The notes under the pieces: generated by a model
The model's database searches: none
Told to the model about the DNA's origin: nothing
The model's input: only the letters and a program-made list of their open reading frames with translations
Assembly (NCBI GenBank): GCA_046590205.1
Contig: JBKJTT010000081.1
Span: 1-16,117, forward strand
Reading direction: 5' to 3'
Origin: DATDEW01 sp046590205
GTDB taxonomy: Bacteria; Bacteroidota; Ignavibacteria; Palsa-1295
DNA: 16,117 nt
Position numbers and translations under genes: made by a program
In this document: positions 5,884 through 14,034 of the stretch, in pieces
Layout of the letters: every line of letters begins with the position of its first letter
Position numbering within the stretch: the first letter of the stretch is position 1

Positions 5884-7532
5884 GGGGAGTCGGGAATCTC
5901 CTCTGTTCGTTCATAGACTACATACATGAGCGTTTCAAACTTGATCGAGTAATAATCTGCTACAAAGTTGAGCAGTTCTTCGTAGCGGACATAATTTCCG
6001 TAGCTATCGAACTCTGATCCGGTGATGTTGGGTATTGGGTCACCCATTTGTACGAGAATAAACTTCGGCTTTGTTTTGTATAGTCTTTCGATAACTTCTT
6101 TTCTCCATGACTTAGGCGTAAAAGGAGCAACCATTTGCATCGTCGTTATCATTTTTGCAGGTGGACGTTTGTCAAGAATGTCGTATGTGCCGATATGCGT
6201 ACCCCAGACAAATATGTTATCCGACTGGCTCAAGTAAGGTCGTAATGAGTCTGCAACTTCAAACTCACCGTCATAATATTCGCCCGGGCTGATCTTCATC
6301 AGATGTTCTTTTGGGTTCTCACCTGCAAGTACTGCTATACTGTACTCGATAGGGGCTGCAAGGAGTTTATGGATGGGTGAATAAAATAACAATAATAGTC
6401 CGACTGCAACGATAGCTATGCGAGATGGAATAGTAAAAATCCATGTATCAGATTCATTGCGTTTCCAATAGAGGCGTAAAAGAATCATGATATTCCATAA
6501 CCCAATAACGATAAAGGGTGCTGCAGTCCATAGTGCACGGTTATAGTGATAAGTAAATAACTTACGCTCAAGGATAAGACTAATAAAGAGCGAAGCAAGC
6601 AGAAGAATGAGTAAAAGTATTGCTCTGCTCAAATTATCATTCGCTTCATGAAAGAATGCTTTATGTTTTTTCGATGCATGAATAATCCCTGCTGTCATCG
6701 AGATAGTAAGAAGACCTGTGTAATTTTGGAACAATCGTGAAGGGAAATTCAACCAAATGATTTCAGTGAATGTTTTTCGTGAAAGGAATGGATTAAGTCC
6801 TGCATATCCAGGAGCCCATTCAAGCATGACTTCGAGATATGTTTGAAACGCACCGTTCAAATAAAGATAGAGTACATAGGAAGAATAGGATAGTATAAAA
6901 CTCATACAAACAGATGCTGCAAAGAATACCCGTCTTGGTGATCTTCGACTGATAATAAATATCAGTACAGCCGGAATAAGTATGACGAAGTTATACTTGA
7001 ACCAGCAATAGGCAGCAAGGGTAGAACCGGCTACCACAGCATAGAGCATAAGCTTTTTCAGATCATCCTCATCATCTGCTTTAATCAACGACCAAAATAG
7101 AATTAGACCGGGTAGTGTAGAGAATGTCTCCGCCTGCGCTGTTTCCCAGAAACCTTGCATAACAAGTACTATGATGTAGGTTATGTATGTAGCAAGGGCA
7201 AACTTTTTTGATCTTGTAACATTCAATGTCAATCGATAGAGAAGATATGAAGTCGCAACTTGATAGATAACTTCAAAAATTCGTATTGATAGTTCGTTGT
7301 TGCCAAACAATTGTTCGCTAAAAGCATAAAAGTAATATACCAATGGCGGTTTGATCTCAATTGCATCACGGTACGGGATGCCGCCATAACGAATAATGTC
7401 GCCATAAAGAGAGAATATCTGTTGGTCGAGCCCGTGCGGATATGATAATAGCGAAAGCAGGAGCACAGTCCCTATTATAAAGACGAGGATTGTAATGAAT
7501 TTGTCGGTACGAAGAACATTTAGAATGCTCAT
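5868..7532 (-). CDS. GT-C family membrane glycosyltransferase, GT-5 (last in operon)
   Basis: 554 residues; GT39/PMT-like multi-pass protein expected to transfer a sugar from a polyprenyl-phosphate donor at the periplasmic face. The first membrane helix (about 12-30) is followed by YPHGLDQ with the candidate catalytic Asp36. Then come GGIPYRD and EIKPP (59-63), where its siblings mostly have DTKP. TAQAETF (131-137) and the complete LERKLFTYHYNR motif (321-332) follow. About ten further hydrophobic segments lead to a soluble C-terminal region from about 400 with WGTHIGTY (443-450). It belongs with GT-1 and GT-3 in subtype A: W two residues before TAQ, YHYNR, and a FPS near 263. Its ATG overlaps the GT-4 stop as ATGA. 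Its stop lies inside the 3' end of the convergent fusion gene, so there is no room for a terminator between them. Donor and acceptor are unknown. Confidence 0.85.
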   Translation of the reverse strand: MSILNVLRTDKFITILVFIIGTVLLLSLLSYPHGLDQQIFSLYGDIIRYGGIPYRDAIEIKPPLVYYFYAFSEQLFGNNELSIRIFEVIYQVATSYLLYRLTLNVTRSKKFALATYITYIIVLVMQGFWETAQAETFSTLPGLILFWSLIKADDEDDLKKLMLYAVVAGSTLAAYCWFKYNFVILIPAVLIFIISRRSPRRVFFAASVCMSFILSYSSYVLYLYLNGAFQTYLEVMLEWAPGYAGLNPFLSRKTFTEIIWLNFPSRLFQNYTGLLTISMTAGIIHASKKHKAFFHEANDNLSRAILLLILLLASLFISLILERKLFTYHYNRALWTAAPFIVIGLWNIMILLRLYWKRNESDTWIFTIPSRIAIVAVGLLLLFYSPIHKLLAAPIEYSIAVLAGENPKEHLMKISPGEYYDGEFEVADSLRPYLSQSDNIFVWGTHIGTYDILDKRPPAKMITTMQMVAPFTPKSWRKEVIERLYKTKPKFILVQMGDPIPNITGSEFDSYGNYVRYEELLNFVADYYSIKFETLMYVVYERTEEIPDSPQISF

Positions 7533-9160
7533 TTACCTGCCCTCCGTGAAAAAATACTAAAGTTATGGGTATTCGTCACCGAGTCATAGTCATTTTCTAA
7601 AAAACTTTGAAGGTGCTTCCACTGGGTCATACCCATATAAGAATCATGCTTATAACCTGTGAGAATATCAACATAATCAAAGTGCTCTATAATAAAGTGG
7701 TCGGGCTTGTTGGTTTCAAGTTCACGTATCACTTGTTCTTTCCATATTTGAGGTGTCCACGGCGAGATGATCATGACAGATGTTATCATGAACGTAGGTG
7801 GGACCTTATCTAAAAAGTAATATGCTCCGACGTGGTTACCCCATATATAAATATCATCATCTTTTTTAACAAACTTTTTTAATGTATCAGAGAGGTCACG
7901 TTGATCGGCGATGGTGTTAAACCAATCAGTTTGGTGCAGATCTTGAAAAATGTCCTCTTCTTGATATGATATAACTATCCTTCGTATCCCTCGATCTGCA
8001 AGAGAATATAAAGGGCTGAAAAATAAGATCACAATGACAACCAATGATACAATTAGCTTATAAGGGATGTTCATCTTCGTTATAGTCGGCTTAGTTACCT
8101 TCATGCGAAAGAAGCCCGTAAACTCTACAAGTGGGAAAATGATAAAAGGAAGCGAGCAGAAGAGTAGCCGTGTAAATGAATATCCCCAAAATTTTCTCTC
8201 ATAAATGATAGTCGAGAAGCACAGTGCAAATACTGTAAAGAAAAGGTAGATATATGTGCGGTCACTCCAGAACTTCGTTGATTGCTTTACACGAAGTTCT
8301 TTGAGTGAAACATAGATACCCATACCAAGCAAGATCAACCCGGTAAAGGAATATACCTGTATGAAGTTTCGGGGCAGCTCTCGAAGTGCCCATGTCCCTG
8401 CTGTATTAATTGTGTCTGCATTATGGAAGTTAGAATAATCTGATAACCACTTGAATGCGTGTAGCATGTTTTCAAATGCTCCACATAGATAGAGATATGA
8501 GAGAAATCCTCCAAGAAATATTATTGAAAAACCCAAGGATGAAATAACAAAGTGAATATGAGAACGAATACCTTTCTTAAAAAAAAGAAAACCGAGCAGT
8601 GATACAGGAATAACAACAAGCGAGACTTTTAGCAATAGAATAAAGACACTTGCAAAAGCAACGGCAATGCTAATAGGTATAACATTGATTACCTTTGCAT
8701 TTTTGATTGCACGAGTCACCACATCGGTAATAAATAGAGCAGGCAGCAACGCAAATGTCTCTGCTTGAGCTGTTGCCGTGTAATCAAATGAAACATACAG
8801 TAATGAATAAAGAAGTACCGACCATGGTGCTATCTCATCATCATTAAAAATCCGCTTTGATATACGATAGACAAAAAACAGTGAAATAAGCTGGAAGACA
8901 AGGTCAAAAAGTCGTATAGATACCATCGAATGCCCGAAGAGGGCAGAGGAAAAGCCGTAGAGATACATGATCATCAAGGGTTTGGTATCAAGCACGTCAC
9001 GGAATGGAATGCCTCCGTGGATCACAATCTTCTCGCCACCGATCATAAAAATCGTATGGTCGTAGTTAAACGGGAAGGTAAGGGTTATAAGGAGCAAGAG
9101 TACGCTTGCGCCCAGTATCAACCATTCTTTCGTATTAAATCGTTGTAAGGAACCTGTCAT
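7529..9160 (-). CDS. GT-C family membrane glycosyltransferase, GT-4
   Basis: 543 residues, collinear with its four neighbours. The N-terminal helix (about 13-30) precedes FPFNYDH with candidate catalytic Asp34. GGIPFRDVLDTKP (DTKP at 58-61), TAQAETF (130-136), YERKFWGYSFTR (320-331) and WGNHVGAY (440-447) follow. Multiple membrane segments occupy about 110-390, and a soluble tail starts near 400. It is closest to GT-2: both have PFRDV[ML]DTKP, Met-rich MMY or IMY plus YG, Ala before TAQ, WLSDY, and GIY[VI]S. Unlike GT-2 it keeps the ERK...R motif. The start ATG overlaps the GT-3 stop (ATGA) and its own stop overlaps the GT-5 start, implying translational coupling. The region looks A/T-rich: 8041-8100 holds 22 G/C of 60. 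Specific sugar and acceptor are unknown. Confidence 0.85.
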   Translation of the reverse strand: MTGSLQRFNTKEWLILGASVLLLLITLTFPFNYDHTIFMIGGEKIVIHGGIPFRDVLDTKPLMIMYLYGFSSALFGHSMVSIRLFDLVFQLISLFFVYRISKRIFNDDEIAPWSVLLYSLLYVSFDYTATAQAETFALLPALFITDVVTRAIKNAKVINVIPISIAVAFASVFILLLKVSLVVIPVSLLGFLFFKKGIRSHIHFVISSLGFSIIFLGGFLSYLYLCGAFENMLHAFKWLSDYSNFHNADTINTAGTWALRELPRNFIQVYSFTGLILLGMGIYVSLKELRVKQSTKFWSDRTYIYLFFTVFALCFSTIIYERKFWGYSFTRLLFCSLPFIIFPLVEFTGFFRMKVTKPTITKMNIPYKLIVSLVVIVILFFSPLYSLADRGIRRIVISYQEEDIFQDLHQTDWFNTIADQRDLSDTLKKFVKKDDDIYIWGNHVGAYYFLDKVPPTFMITSVMIISPWTPQIWKEQVIRELETNKPDHFIIEHFDYVDILTGYKHDSYMGMTQWKHLQSFLENDYDSVTNTHNFSIFSRRAGK

Positions 9161-10767
9161 ATTCGCTTAAAAAGTGTGAAGGTTGGCATTTCGTATTCAC
9201 GTATGTAATTATCATCAACGAACGAAAGAAATTCCTCCCATACAAGATACGCGCCATACGAATCGTAGAGTGTGCCGATGAGATTAGTGTGATAGTCCCC
9301 TGACTCAATAATAATATATGTAGGCGGCGAAACCTGCAATTGTTGCAGCACCAAATTCTTCAGAGTATCTGATGTCCACGCAGATCGTAATTGTATGTTC
9401 GAGAGCATGATCGTTGGTGGCGGGATATTCATCCGAGAATGCAAACCAGTAATCAAGCCCCATACAAAGAAGCTATCACCCGGGTTCATATTCTCGCTTA
9501 AGTATAACTGGAGCTTGTCTAATTGCGACTCTGCCCCAATATAATCATAAAAGTCGATTGATTCACTTTTGTATCCGGTTACGTCTAAGAGCATAAATGA
9601 AAATGCTTCGGAGTATGTCTTAATGATTGGTGTAGCAAGCAATAGTAATGCTACTATTGCCAGATAAATAGTCCGTTTTGACAATCGGGTGAAGATGTCT
9701 GAATCTTTCAATTTTGCCCATGATCGATACACGGTATCCCATAGAGCAATCATACCGACAGCTATAAATGGTGTAAAAGCCCAGAACGAACGACTGAAAT
9801 GATGGGGGATATTTTTACGCTCGAAAAGAATTGTAAGAATTCCGACAGCTAATTGTAGCAACAGATGTGTAGAAAATATACTGCTTACTAACGTATCTTT
9901 TTTGTCAAGATCATTTTTACCGAAGAAGAGATAAATACCGATCACTCCTAAAACAATAAAGGTTGGGCTATAGTATGTAAGGAGTCGCTGCGGAAAGCCC
10001 TCAAAAAAAATGATCGTATATGTACGCAGGTCATTAAACGGGTTGAGAGATGAGTAGCCACCTAGCCAATCCATCATCAGCACAAAATTCTCTTTCGCGC
10101 CGGTATCGCCAAGCCACCAGTAGAAAAAGATTGCAGATGATGTAACCAGCAAGCCAATAACGACAGAATATAGGAGACCTGCCTTTTTTGAGCTGTGATA
10201 CCACCATACTATTCCTATGGCTATAACAACAGGATAGAGAAGAGTAAACTTTAGACTTATCAGGAGTATTGTAGCAATTCCTGCCGCGAGTGCATATAAA
10301 GGAATATTTTTTTGTGAAGTTGTATCAAGACTTTTTTGTACAGACCAGATGATAGCGAGTGTCGGCAGCAGTGCGAACGACTCTGACTGCGCTGTACTCC
10401 AGATCCCGCTTGAGACATACCATAGCGCATAGATAAGGACCGAGAGCGAAGCGATTCTTGTATCATTGAGATACCGTTTGAGAAGTAAATAGAAAAAAGC
10501 AAGAGATACTATATGGTAGAGTAGGTCAAAAATCCGAACGGCTTCAAGAGCGTAACCAAACGCAGCATGAATACCAGCATAGAGATAAAAGATACCCGGT
10601 GACTTTGAATCAATAAAGTCCTTGTATGGTATCTTGCCCTCAAGGATCATCTTGCCGCCTGTCGAAAAGATATAGATGTCTGACCCGGGCGGCAGGAACA
10701 GCATCATCACAAGCAAAAGGAATGCCGCAATTGAACACACAAGCACTATGACATTTCTACTCTTCAA
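9157..10767 (-). CDS. GT-C family membrane glycosyltransferase, GT-3
   Basis: 536 residues, GT39/PMT-like. The first helix (about 5-25) is followed by LPPGSDI with Asp30 at the position of the GYDQ Asp in its siblings. KIPYKD and DSKSP (53-57) correspond to PFRD and DTKPP. TAQSESF (125-131) and FERKNIPHHFSR (315-326) are present. It is a subtype A member with GT-1 and GT-5: STAQ preceded by Trp, NPF near 242, and FPQ followed by YYSPTF. The C-terminal domain diverges: WGLITGLH (436-443) stands where GT-1 and GT-4 have WGNHVG[VA]Y, which may mean another acceptor or a changed role. The start is TTG at 10767, overlapping the GT-2 stop as TTGA. The next Met is residue 21, inside the first helix, so TTG is preferred. 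Mid-operon position. Confidence 0.84.
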   Translation of the reverse strand: MKSRNVIVLVCSIAAFLLLVMMLFLPPGSDIYIFSTGGKMILEGKIPYKDFIDSKSPGIFYLYAGIHAAFGYALEAVRIFDLLYHIVSLAFFYLLLKRYLNDTRIASLSVLIYALWYVSSGIWSTAQSESFALLPTLAIIWSVQKSLDTTSQKNIPLYALAAGIATILLISLKFTLLYPVVIAIGIVWWYHSSKKAGLLYSVVIGLLVTSSAIFFYWWLGDTGAKENFVLMMDWLGGYSSLNPFNDLRTYTIIFFEGFPQRLLTYYSPTFIVLGVIGIYLFFGKNDLDKKDTLVSSIFSTHLLLQLAVGILTILFERKNIPHHFSRSFWAFTPFIAVGMIALWDTVYRSWAKLKDSDIFTRLSKRTIYLAIVALLLLATPIIKTYSEAFSFMLLDVTGYKSESIDFYDYIGAESQLDKLQLYLSENMNPGDSFFVWGLITGLHSRMNIPPPTIMLSNIQLRSAWTSDTLKNLVLQQLQVSPPTYIIIESGDYHTNLIGTLYDSYGAYLVWEEFLSFVDDNYIREYEMPTFTLFKRI

Positions 10768-12350
10768 TGTACTCGTTTGTAAATAATAAATTTTTCTGTT
10801 GAGTCAAACGGCATATAGTTAGCATGTGTGAATGCGGCAAGCTCTTCCCAATTTTTAAAATGCTCGCGAGAGTCTAGTACCGAATGGTTCGTCACGTTTA
10901 TGGCGTCATTTTCCTCGATAATTATATATGTATGTTTTGTGGTCTTGAGGTCATCAAGGACTAATTGTTTCCATTTCTGCGGAGCCCAACTTGCAGTGAG
11001 ATAAGCATTCGTAAGCATCATTGAGGTCGGTAATGTATGAGAGTGAAAGTAAACTCCAACATGATGTCCGAAGAAAAATACCTTATCTTCATCTTTTAAG
11101 ATAGGAGCAAGTTTTGCTTGAATCGAATCCAGAGCATTGTGAAGAGATTTTAGACGAAAGAACTCAATGAAGTCATCTTTGTCACGTTCATGAGCAAAGA
11201 CTATCTGATGAAGGTTGTCATATACCGCAATAAGCGGTGAGAAGAACAGTGTGAATATCACGAGTGGAGCACAAAAAAACATAGTAAGCGTTTTATGTCT
11301 CTGACGAGTAAGATAATCACGCATTAAAACGAACACAGAGTATAATCCGAGAGCTGCAAAAGCAGATAGTGACCACCAGAACAACCCATATTGATAAAGA
11401 AAGTACTTATTCGCTAAAAGAAGTAACACCGTAACTACAGGTAGCATTATAATAAACGTGATGTACTCTCTATTTACCCATGTATATGTATGTTTGACGA
11501 TGCTTATATATATTCCGATTGAAGTAAGTAGGATAAGGGCAAGCGAAGTTGAATCTGACAGGTTTATGGTAAGCTTCTGATAATAATTATTAATAATAGT
11601 CATACTGTCGACTGTGCCGGAATGATAATCTGATAGCCAAGCAAGATATTCCTTCACGAACGGAATTGCTCCGTTTGCTGATAACCATACCACAAGGGAT
11701 AGAATAAATATGCCACAACCTATTAGCATACCAACAAAGTGAGCTATGTGTCGCTTGCGATGCTGCGGGCTATCAATAATCTTCCACGTACAGATAACCA
11801 GCGGAATCATTATCAGCGTTATCTTTAGTGCGAAAAGCACAAATGCGCATACACTTGTTAATGCAATAAGGTAGAGGATGTCTTTTCTCTTCTGTATCTG
11901 CTCAATCTTTCCTGTGGCATAAAGAATACCGAGTGTTGGAAGCAACGCGAATGACTCTGCCTGCGCTGTTGCTGCGGCGCCCGTTGATACATATTGAAGT
12001 GCATAGATTGCCACGGCAATGTATGCGACAGATTCGTTCACAAAGTAGGTTTTGAGTAATCGGAAATACACATAGAGCGCGACCAGATGGTAAAGCACAT
12101 CTATGATACGAATGGAATAGATGGTATATCCAAAAATAGCGGATGCCCAGCCGTAGATATACATCATAAGCATCGGCTTTGTATCCATCACGTCACGGAA
12201 GGGAACCGCGCCCTCTTGCACAAACTTCTCGCCGCCGACTGCAAACACATACTGGTCATACCCGAACTGATAAGCAAGCATCAGAGAAAGTATCGCAACT
12301 ATCGCGAACCAAAAGAGTAGAGAGAATGCTTGCTTTTGTGTGGGTTTCAC
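10764..12350 (-). CDS. GT-C family membrane glycosyltransferase homologue, GT-2, lacking the ERK...R motif
   Basis: 528 residues, same architecture as its neighbours. The first helix (about 8-27) leads to YQFGYDQ with candidate catalytic Asp32, then GAVPFRDVMDTKP (DTKP at 56-59) and TAQAESF (128-134). Many membrane segments and a soluble tail from about 385 follow. It is odd in the fourth luminal motif. Where the other four read ERK, six residues, R, this one reads NKYFLYQYGLFWW (314-326), so Glu, Arg and the distal Arg are gone. The tail reads FFGHHVGVY (426-434), with Phe instead of Trp. It groups with GT-4 (subtype B). The reading frame is intact and there is no frameshift, so it is a maintained variant with different substrate handling or a non-catalytic partner. 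The start is GTG at 12350, overlapping the GT-1 stop as GTGA. Confidence 0.84.
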   Translation of the reverse strand: MKPTQKQAFSLLFWFAIVAILSLMLAYQFGYDQYVFAVGGEKFVQEGAVPFRDVMDTKPMLMMYIYGWASAIFGYTIYSIRIIDVLYHLVALYVYFRLLKTYFVNESVAYIAVAIYALQYVSTGAAATAQAESFALLPTLGILYATGKIEQIQKRKDILYLIALTSVCAFVLFALKITLIMIPLVICTWKIIDSPQHRKRHIAHFVGMLIGCGIFILSLVVWLSANGAIPFVKEYLAWLSDYHSGTVDSMTIINNYYQKLTINLSDSTSLALILLTSIGIYISIVKHTYTWVNREYITFIIMLPVVTVLLLLANKYFLYQYGLFWWSLSAFAALGLYSVFVLMRDYLTRQRHKTLTMFFCAPLVIFTLFFSPLIAVYDNLHQIVFAHERDKDDFIEFFRLKSLHNALDSIQAKLAPILKDEDKVFFFGHHVGVYFHSHTLPTSMMLTNAYLTASWAPQKWKQLVLDDLKTTKHTYIIIEENDAINVTNHSVLDSREHFKNWEELAAFTHANYMPFDSTEKFIIYKRVH

Positions 12351-13930
12351 AAGGAGCTTTTTTTAGTGAAGATCCGGTACACTCCGACTGAGTCATCGTA
12401 TGTATAATTACTATCAAGATAAATTCGCAGACTATCCCATGCTTGCAAATTTTCCCAGGAATCCATTTCGGTAAAATTGATGAAGCCCTTGAAATCCCTT
12501 CGCTCTGTGATGAAGAGCTTTGGTGATGAACGTCGAAGCTGCGTCATCATCGTATCCCGCCAGTGCTGTGGTGACCAGCTTGTTACAAGGGGGGTGTTCG
12601 TAAGCGTTAGCGTCGTTGGGAGTTTATCAAGATAGAAATATACCCCAACGTGGTTGCCCCAAAAAAATACGTTGTCGTTTGACGAGAGCGTCGGCGAATA
12701 TTTCTCAGCAAGCAGTTGCATTTCCTTAAGCGGGTACCGTTCGTGAGTCCTCTCGACGACTTGCGCTCTGCTCATTCCCGCAAGTTCTACGATCATCCAG
12801 CGCAACGGCTGCGAACCGATGCGGTAAAGCGGAGGAAGGGTAAAAATAATGAGTAGAGCATATACATACTTTCTATAACTTGGTTTGATGACTCTACGGA
12901 TATAGCTAACAACTTCTATTAATCCCGCAACGATAAGCGGTGTCATCGCCCAGAAGATGCGGGAGTAATGGTAAGGAAAAGACTTTCGTTCGTAGAGCAC
13001 AGCAAATAAACCGAACGCAGCTTGCAAAGCTAGATGAATATAGACATACTGACTATCTGATAACCTTGCCCCTTTTCGCTTCTCTTTCCATATCATATAG
13101 ACACAGATCACCGCAGCAACAAGAAAAGTTGGTGAATGTGTCATTACTAAATATTGCGGGAATCTCCCAAGATATTCATTGAGAATAGTATCCAATGAAA
13201 ATAAAGGGTTTATCTCACCATATTCTTTTACCCAACCGAATACCTCTATGAATCTTCCGAGTGCACCTACTGAAGACAAGTAGTAGATATAAAGACCAGA
13301 TGTTATGAGCGTTGCAGCAATAGATGCAAATGCGAATGTATAGCTCTTCTTATCACGTTGACGTATTAAGAGAAACATCAGCGACGCAAGTGGCACGGTC
13401 ATAAGTGTCGACTTCAGGAAGAAGAGTGTCGTCGAGGCAAGCCCGATAGCGAGTGCATTCCCGAGGAGTTTTCCTTTGCCGGAAAGAAATCGCTCGGTAT
13501 GATAAAAGATAACGACCGAGGGGATGATAGCGAATGTCTCTGCTTGCGCCGTCATCCAATATCCGCTCGTTGTATAGAGTATCACATAGATAAAACATGA
13601 AAGCAGGGCTTGGTCTTCATTCTTCAGGACGCTCACGAGTACTTTATAGAAATAAAAGAGCGCGGCAAAATGGAAAAGTATATCAAATGCGCGGATAGCC
13701 CAATCGTGATGACCGAAGATAAAGAGCGCCACGGAATATATATAGAAGATGAATGGCGGCTTCGTATCGAGGAAGTCGCGGAAGGGGACTGCGCCGTTCT
13801 TCAAGACCATATCACCGCCGACCGAGAACGCCGCCTGGTCATATCCGAACGGATAAAACAGCATCATCACAAGGAGCATAGCACCTGATGCGATAAGGAA
13901 AACCCTGACTGGTTTGGAGAGCGGTGGCAT
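12347..13930 (-). CDS. GT-C family membrane glycosyltransferase, GT-1 (first in operon)
   Basis: 527 residues and the best match to the shared pattern of the array. The first helix (about 9-26) is followed by YPFGYDQ with candidate catalytic Asp31, GAVPFRDFLDTKPP (DTKPP at 55-59), TAQAETF (127-133), YERKSFPYHYSR (313-324) and WGNHVGVY (424-431). Roughly eleven membrane segments precede a soluble C-terminal domain from about 385. By family knowledge such enzymes take a sugar from a polyprenyl-phosphate carrier and use an Asp in the first periplasmic loop; the substrate here is unknown. Its ATG at 13930 lies five bases after a CGTATTTTTGCA promoter box, so the operon mRNA may be leaderless. Its stop overlaps the GT-2 start. 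It is divergent from holB. It is less A/T-rich than GT-4: 12721-12780 has 33 G/C of 60. Confidence 0.87.
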   Translation of the reverse strand: MPPLSKPVRVFLIASGAMLLVMMLFYPFGYDQAAFSVGGDMVLKNGAVPFRDFLDTKPPFIFYIYSVALFIFGHHDWAIRAFDILFHFAALFYFYKVLVSVLKNEDQALLSCFIYVILYTTSGYWMTAQAETFAIIPSVVIFYHTERFLSGKGKLLGNALAIGLASTTLFFLKSTLMTVPLASLMFLLIRQRDKKSYTFAFASIAATLITSGLYIYYLSSVGALGRFIEVFGWVKEYGEINPLFSLDTILNEYLGRFPQYLVMTHSPTFLVAAVICVYMIWKEKRKGARLSDSQYVYIHLALQAAFGLFAVLYERKSFPYHYSRIFWAMTPLIVAGLIEVVSYIRRVIKPSYRKYVYALLIIFTLPPLYRIGSQPLRWMIVELAGMSRAQVVERTHERYPLKEMQLLAEKYSPTLSSNDNVFFWGNHVGVYFYLDKLPTTLTLTNTPLVTSWSPQHWRDTMMTQLRRSSPKLFITERRDFKGFINFTEMDSWENLQAWDSLRIYLDSNYTYDDSVGVYRIFTKKSSL

Positions 13931-13933
13931 TTC

Positions 13934-13945
13934 TGCAAAAATACG
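13934..13945 (-). promoter_or_regulatory. Promoter box CGTATTTTTGCA of the GT operon
   Basis: On the minus strand CGTATTTTTGCA (-7 box TATTTTTG at 13943-13936) is followed after GAA by the ATG of GT-1, so only five bases separate TTTG from the start codon. The 12-mer recurs at 3443 and 14035, each time at a gene start. An mRNA beginning at or within a base or two of ATG is expected. Confidence 0.6.
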
Positions 13946-13956
13946 TCAATTGACGT
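13943..13956. promoter_or_regulatory. 14-bp perfect palindrome abutting the GT operon -7 box
   Basis: ACGTCAATTGACGT is its own reverse complement and shares one base with the -7 box of the GT operon. The position immediately upstream of a -7 element suits a dimeric repressor. Because the same ACGTC core recurs as part of nearby repeats, it may instead belong to that repeat cluster. Confidence 0.4.
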
Positions 13957-14021
13957 TTAGATGTTCGCTTATCAGGCGTTTAGTTTAGGGCAAAAAACTA
14001 AACGTCTAATCCCTAAACGTC
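13952..14021. repeat. CTAAACGTC repeat cluster with hairpin in the GT/holB divergent spacer
   Basis: GACGTTTAG (13952-13960) and GGCGTTTAG (13975-13983) face CTAAACGTC at 13998-14006 and 14013-14021. CGTTTAGTTT (13977-13986) pairs perfectly with AAACTAAACG (13995-14004) around an eight-base loop, extended by a G-U and a G-C pair. GTTTAGGG (13983-13990) can alternatively pair with CCCTAAAC (14011-14018), so two mutually exclusive hairpins are possible. Confidence 0.6.
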
Positions 14022-14034
14022 TGCCCCCTGCTGT

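Noticed and set aside
13979..13990. Telomere-like TTTAGTTTAGGG
   Set aside because: Only one TTTAGGG unit is present and it is part of the inverted CTAAACGTC cluster; there is no array.
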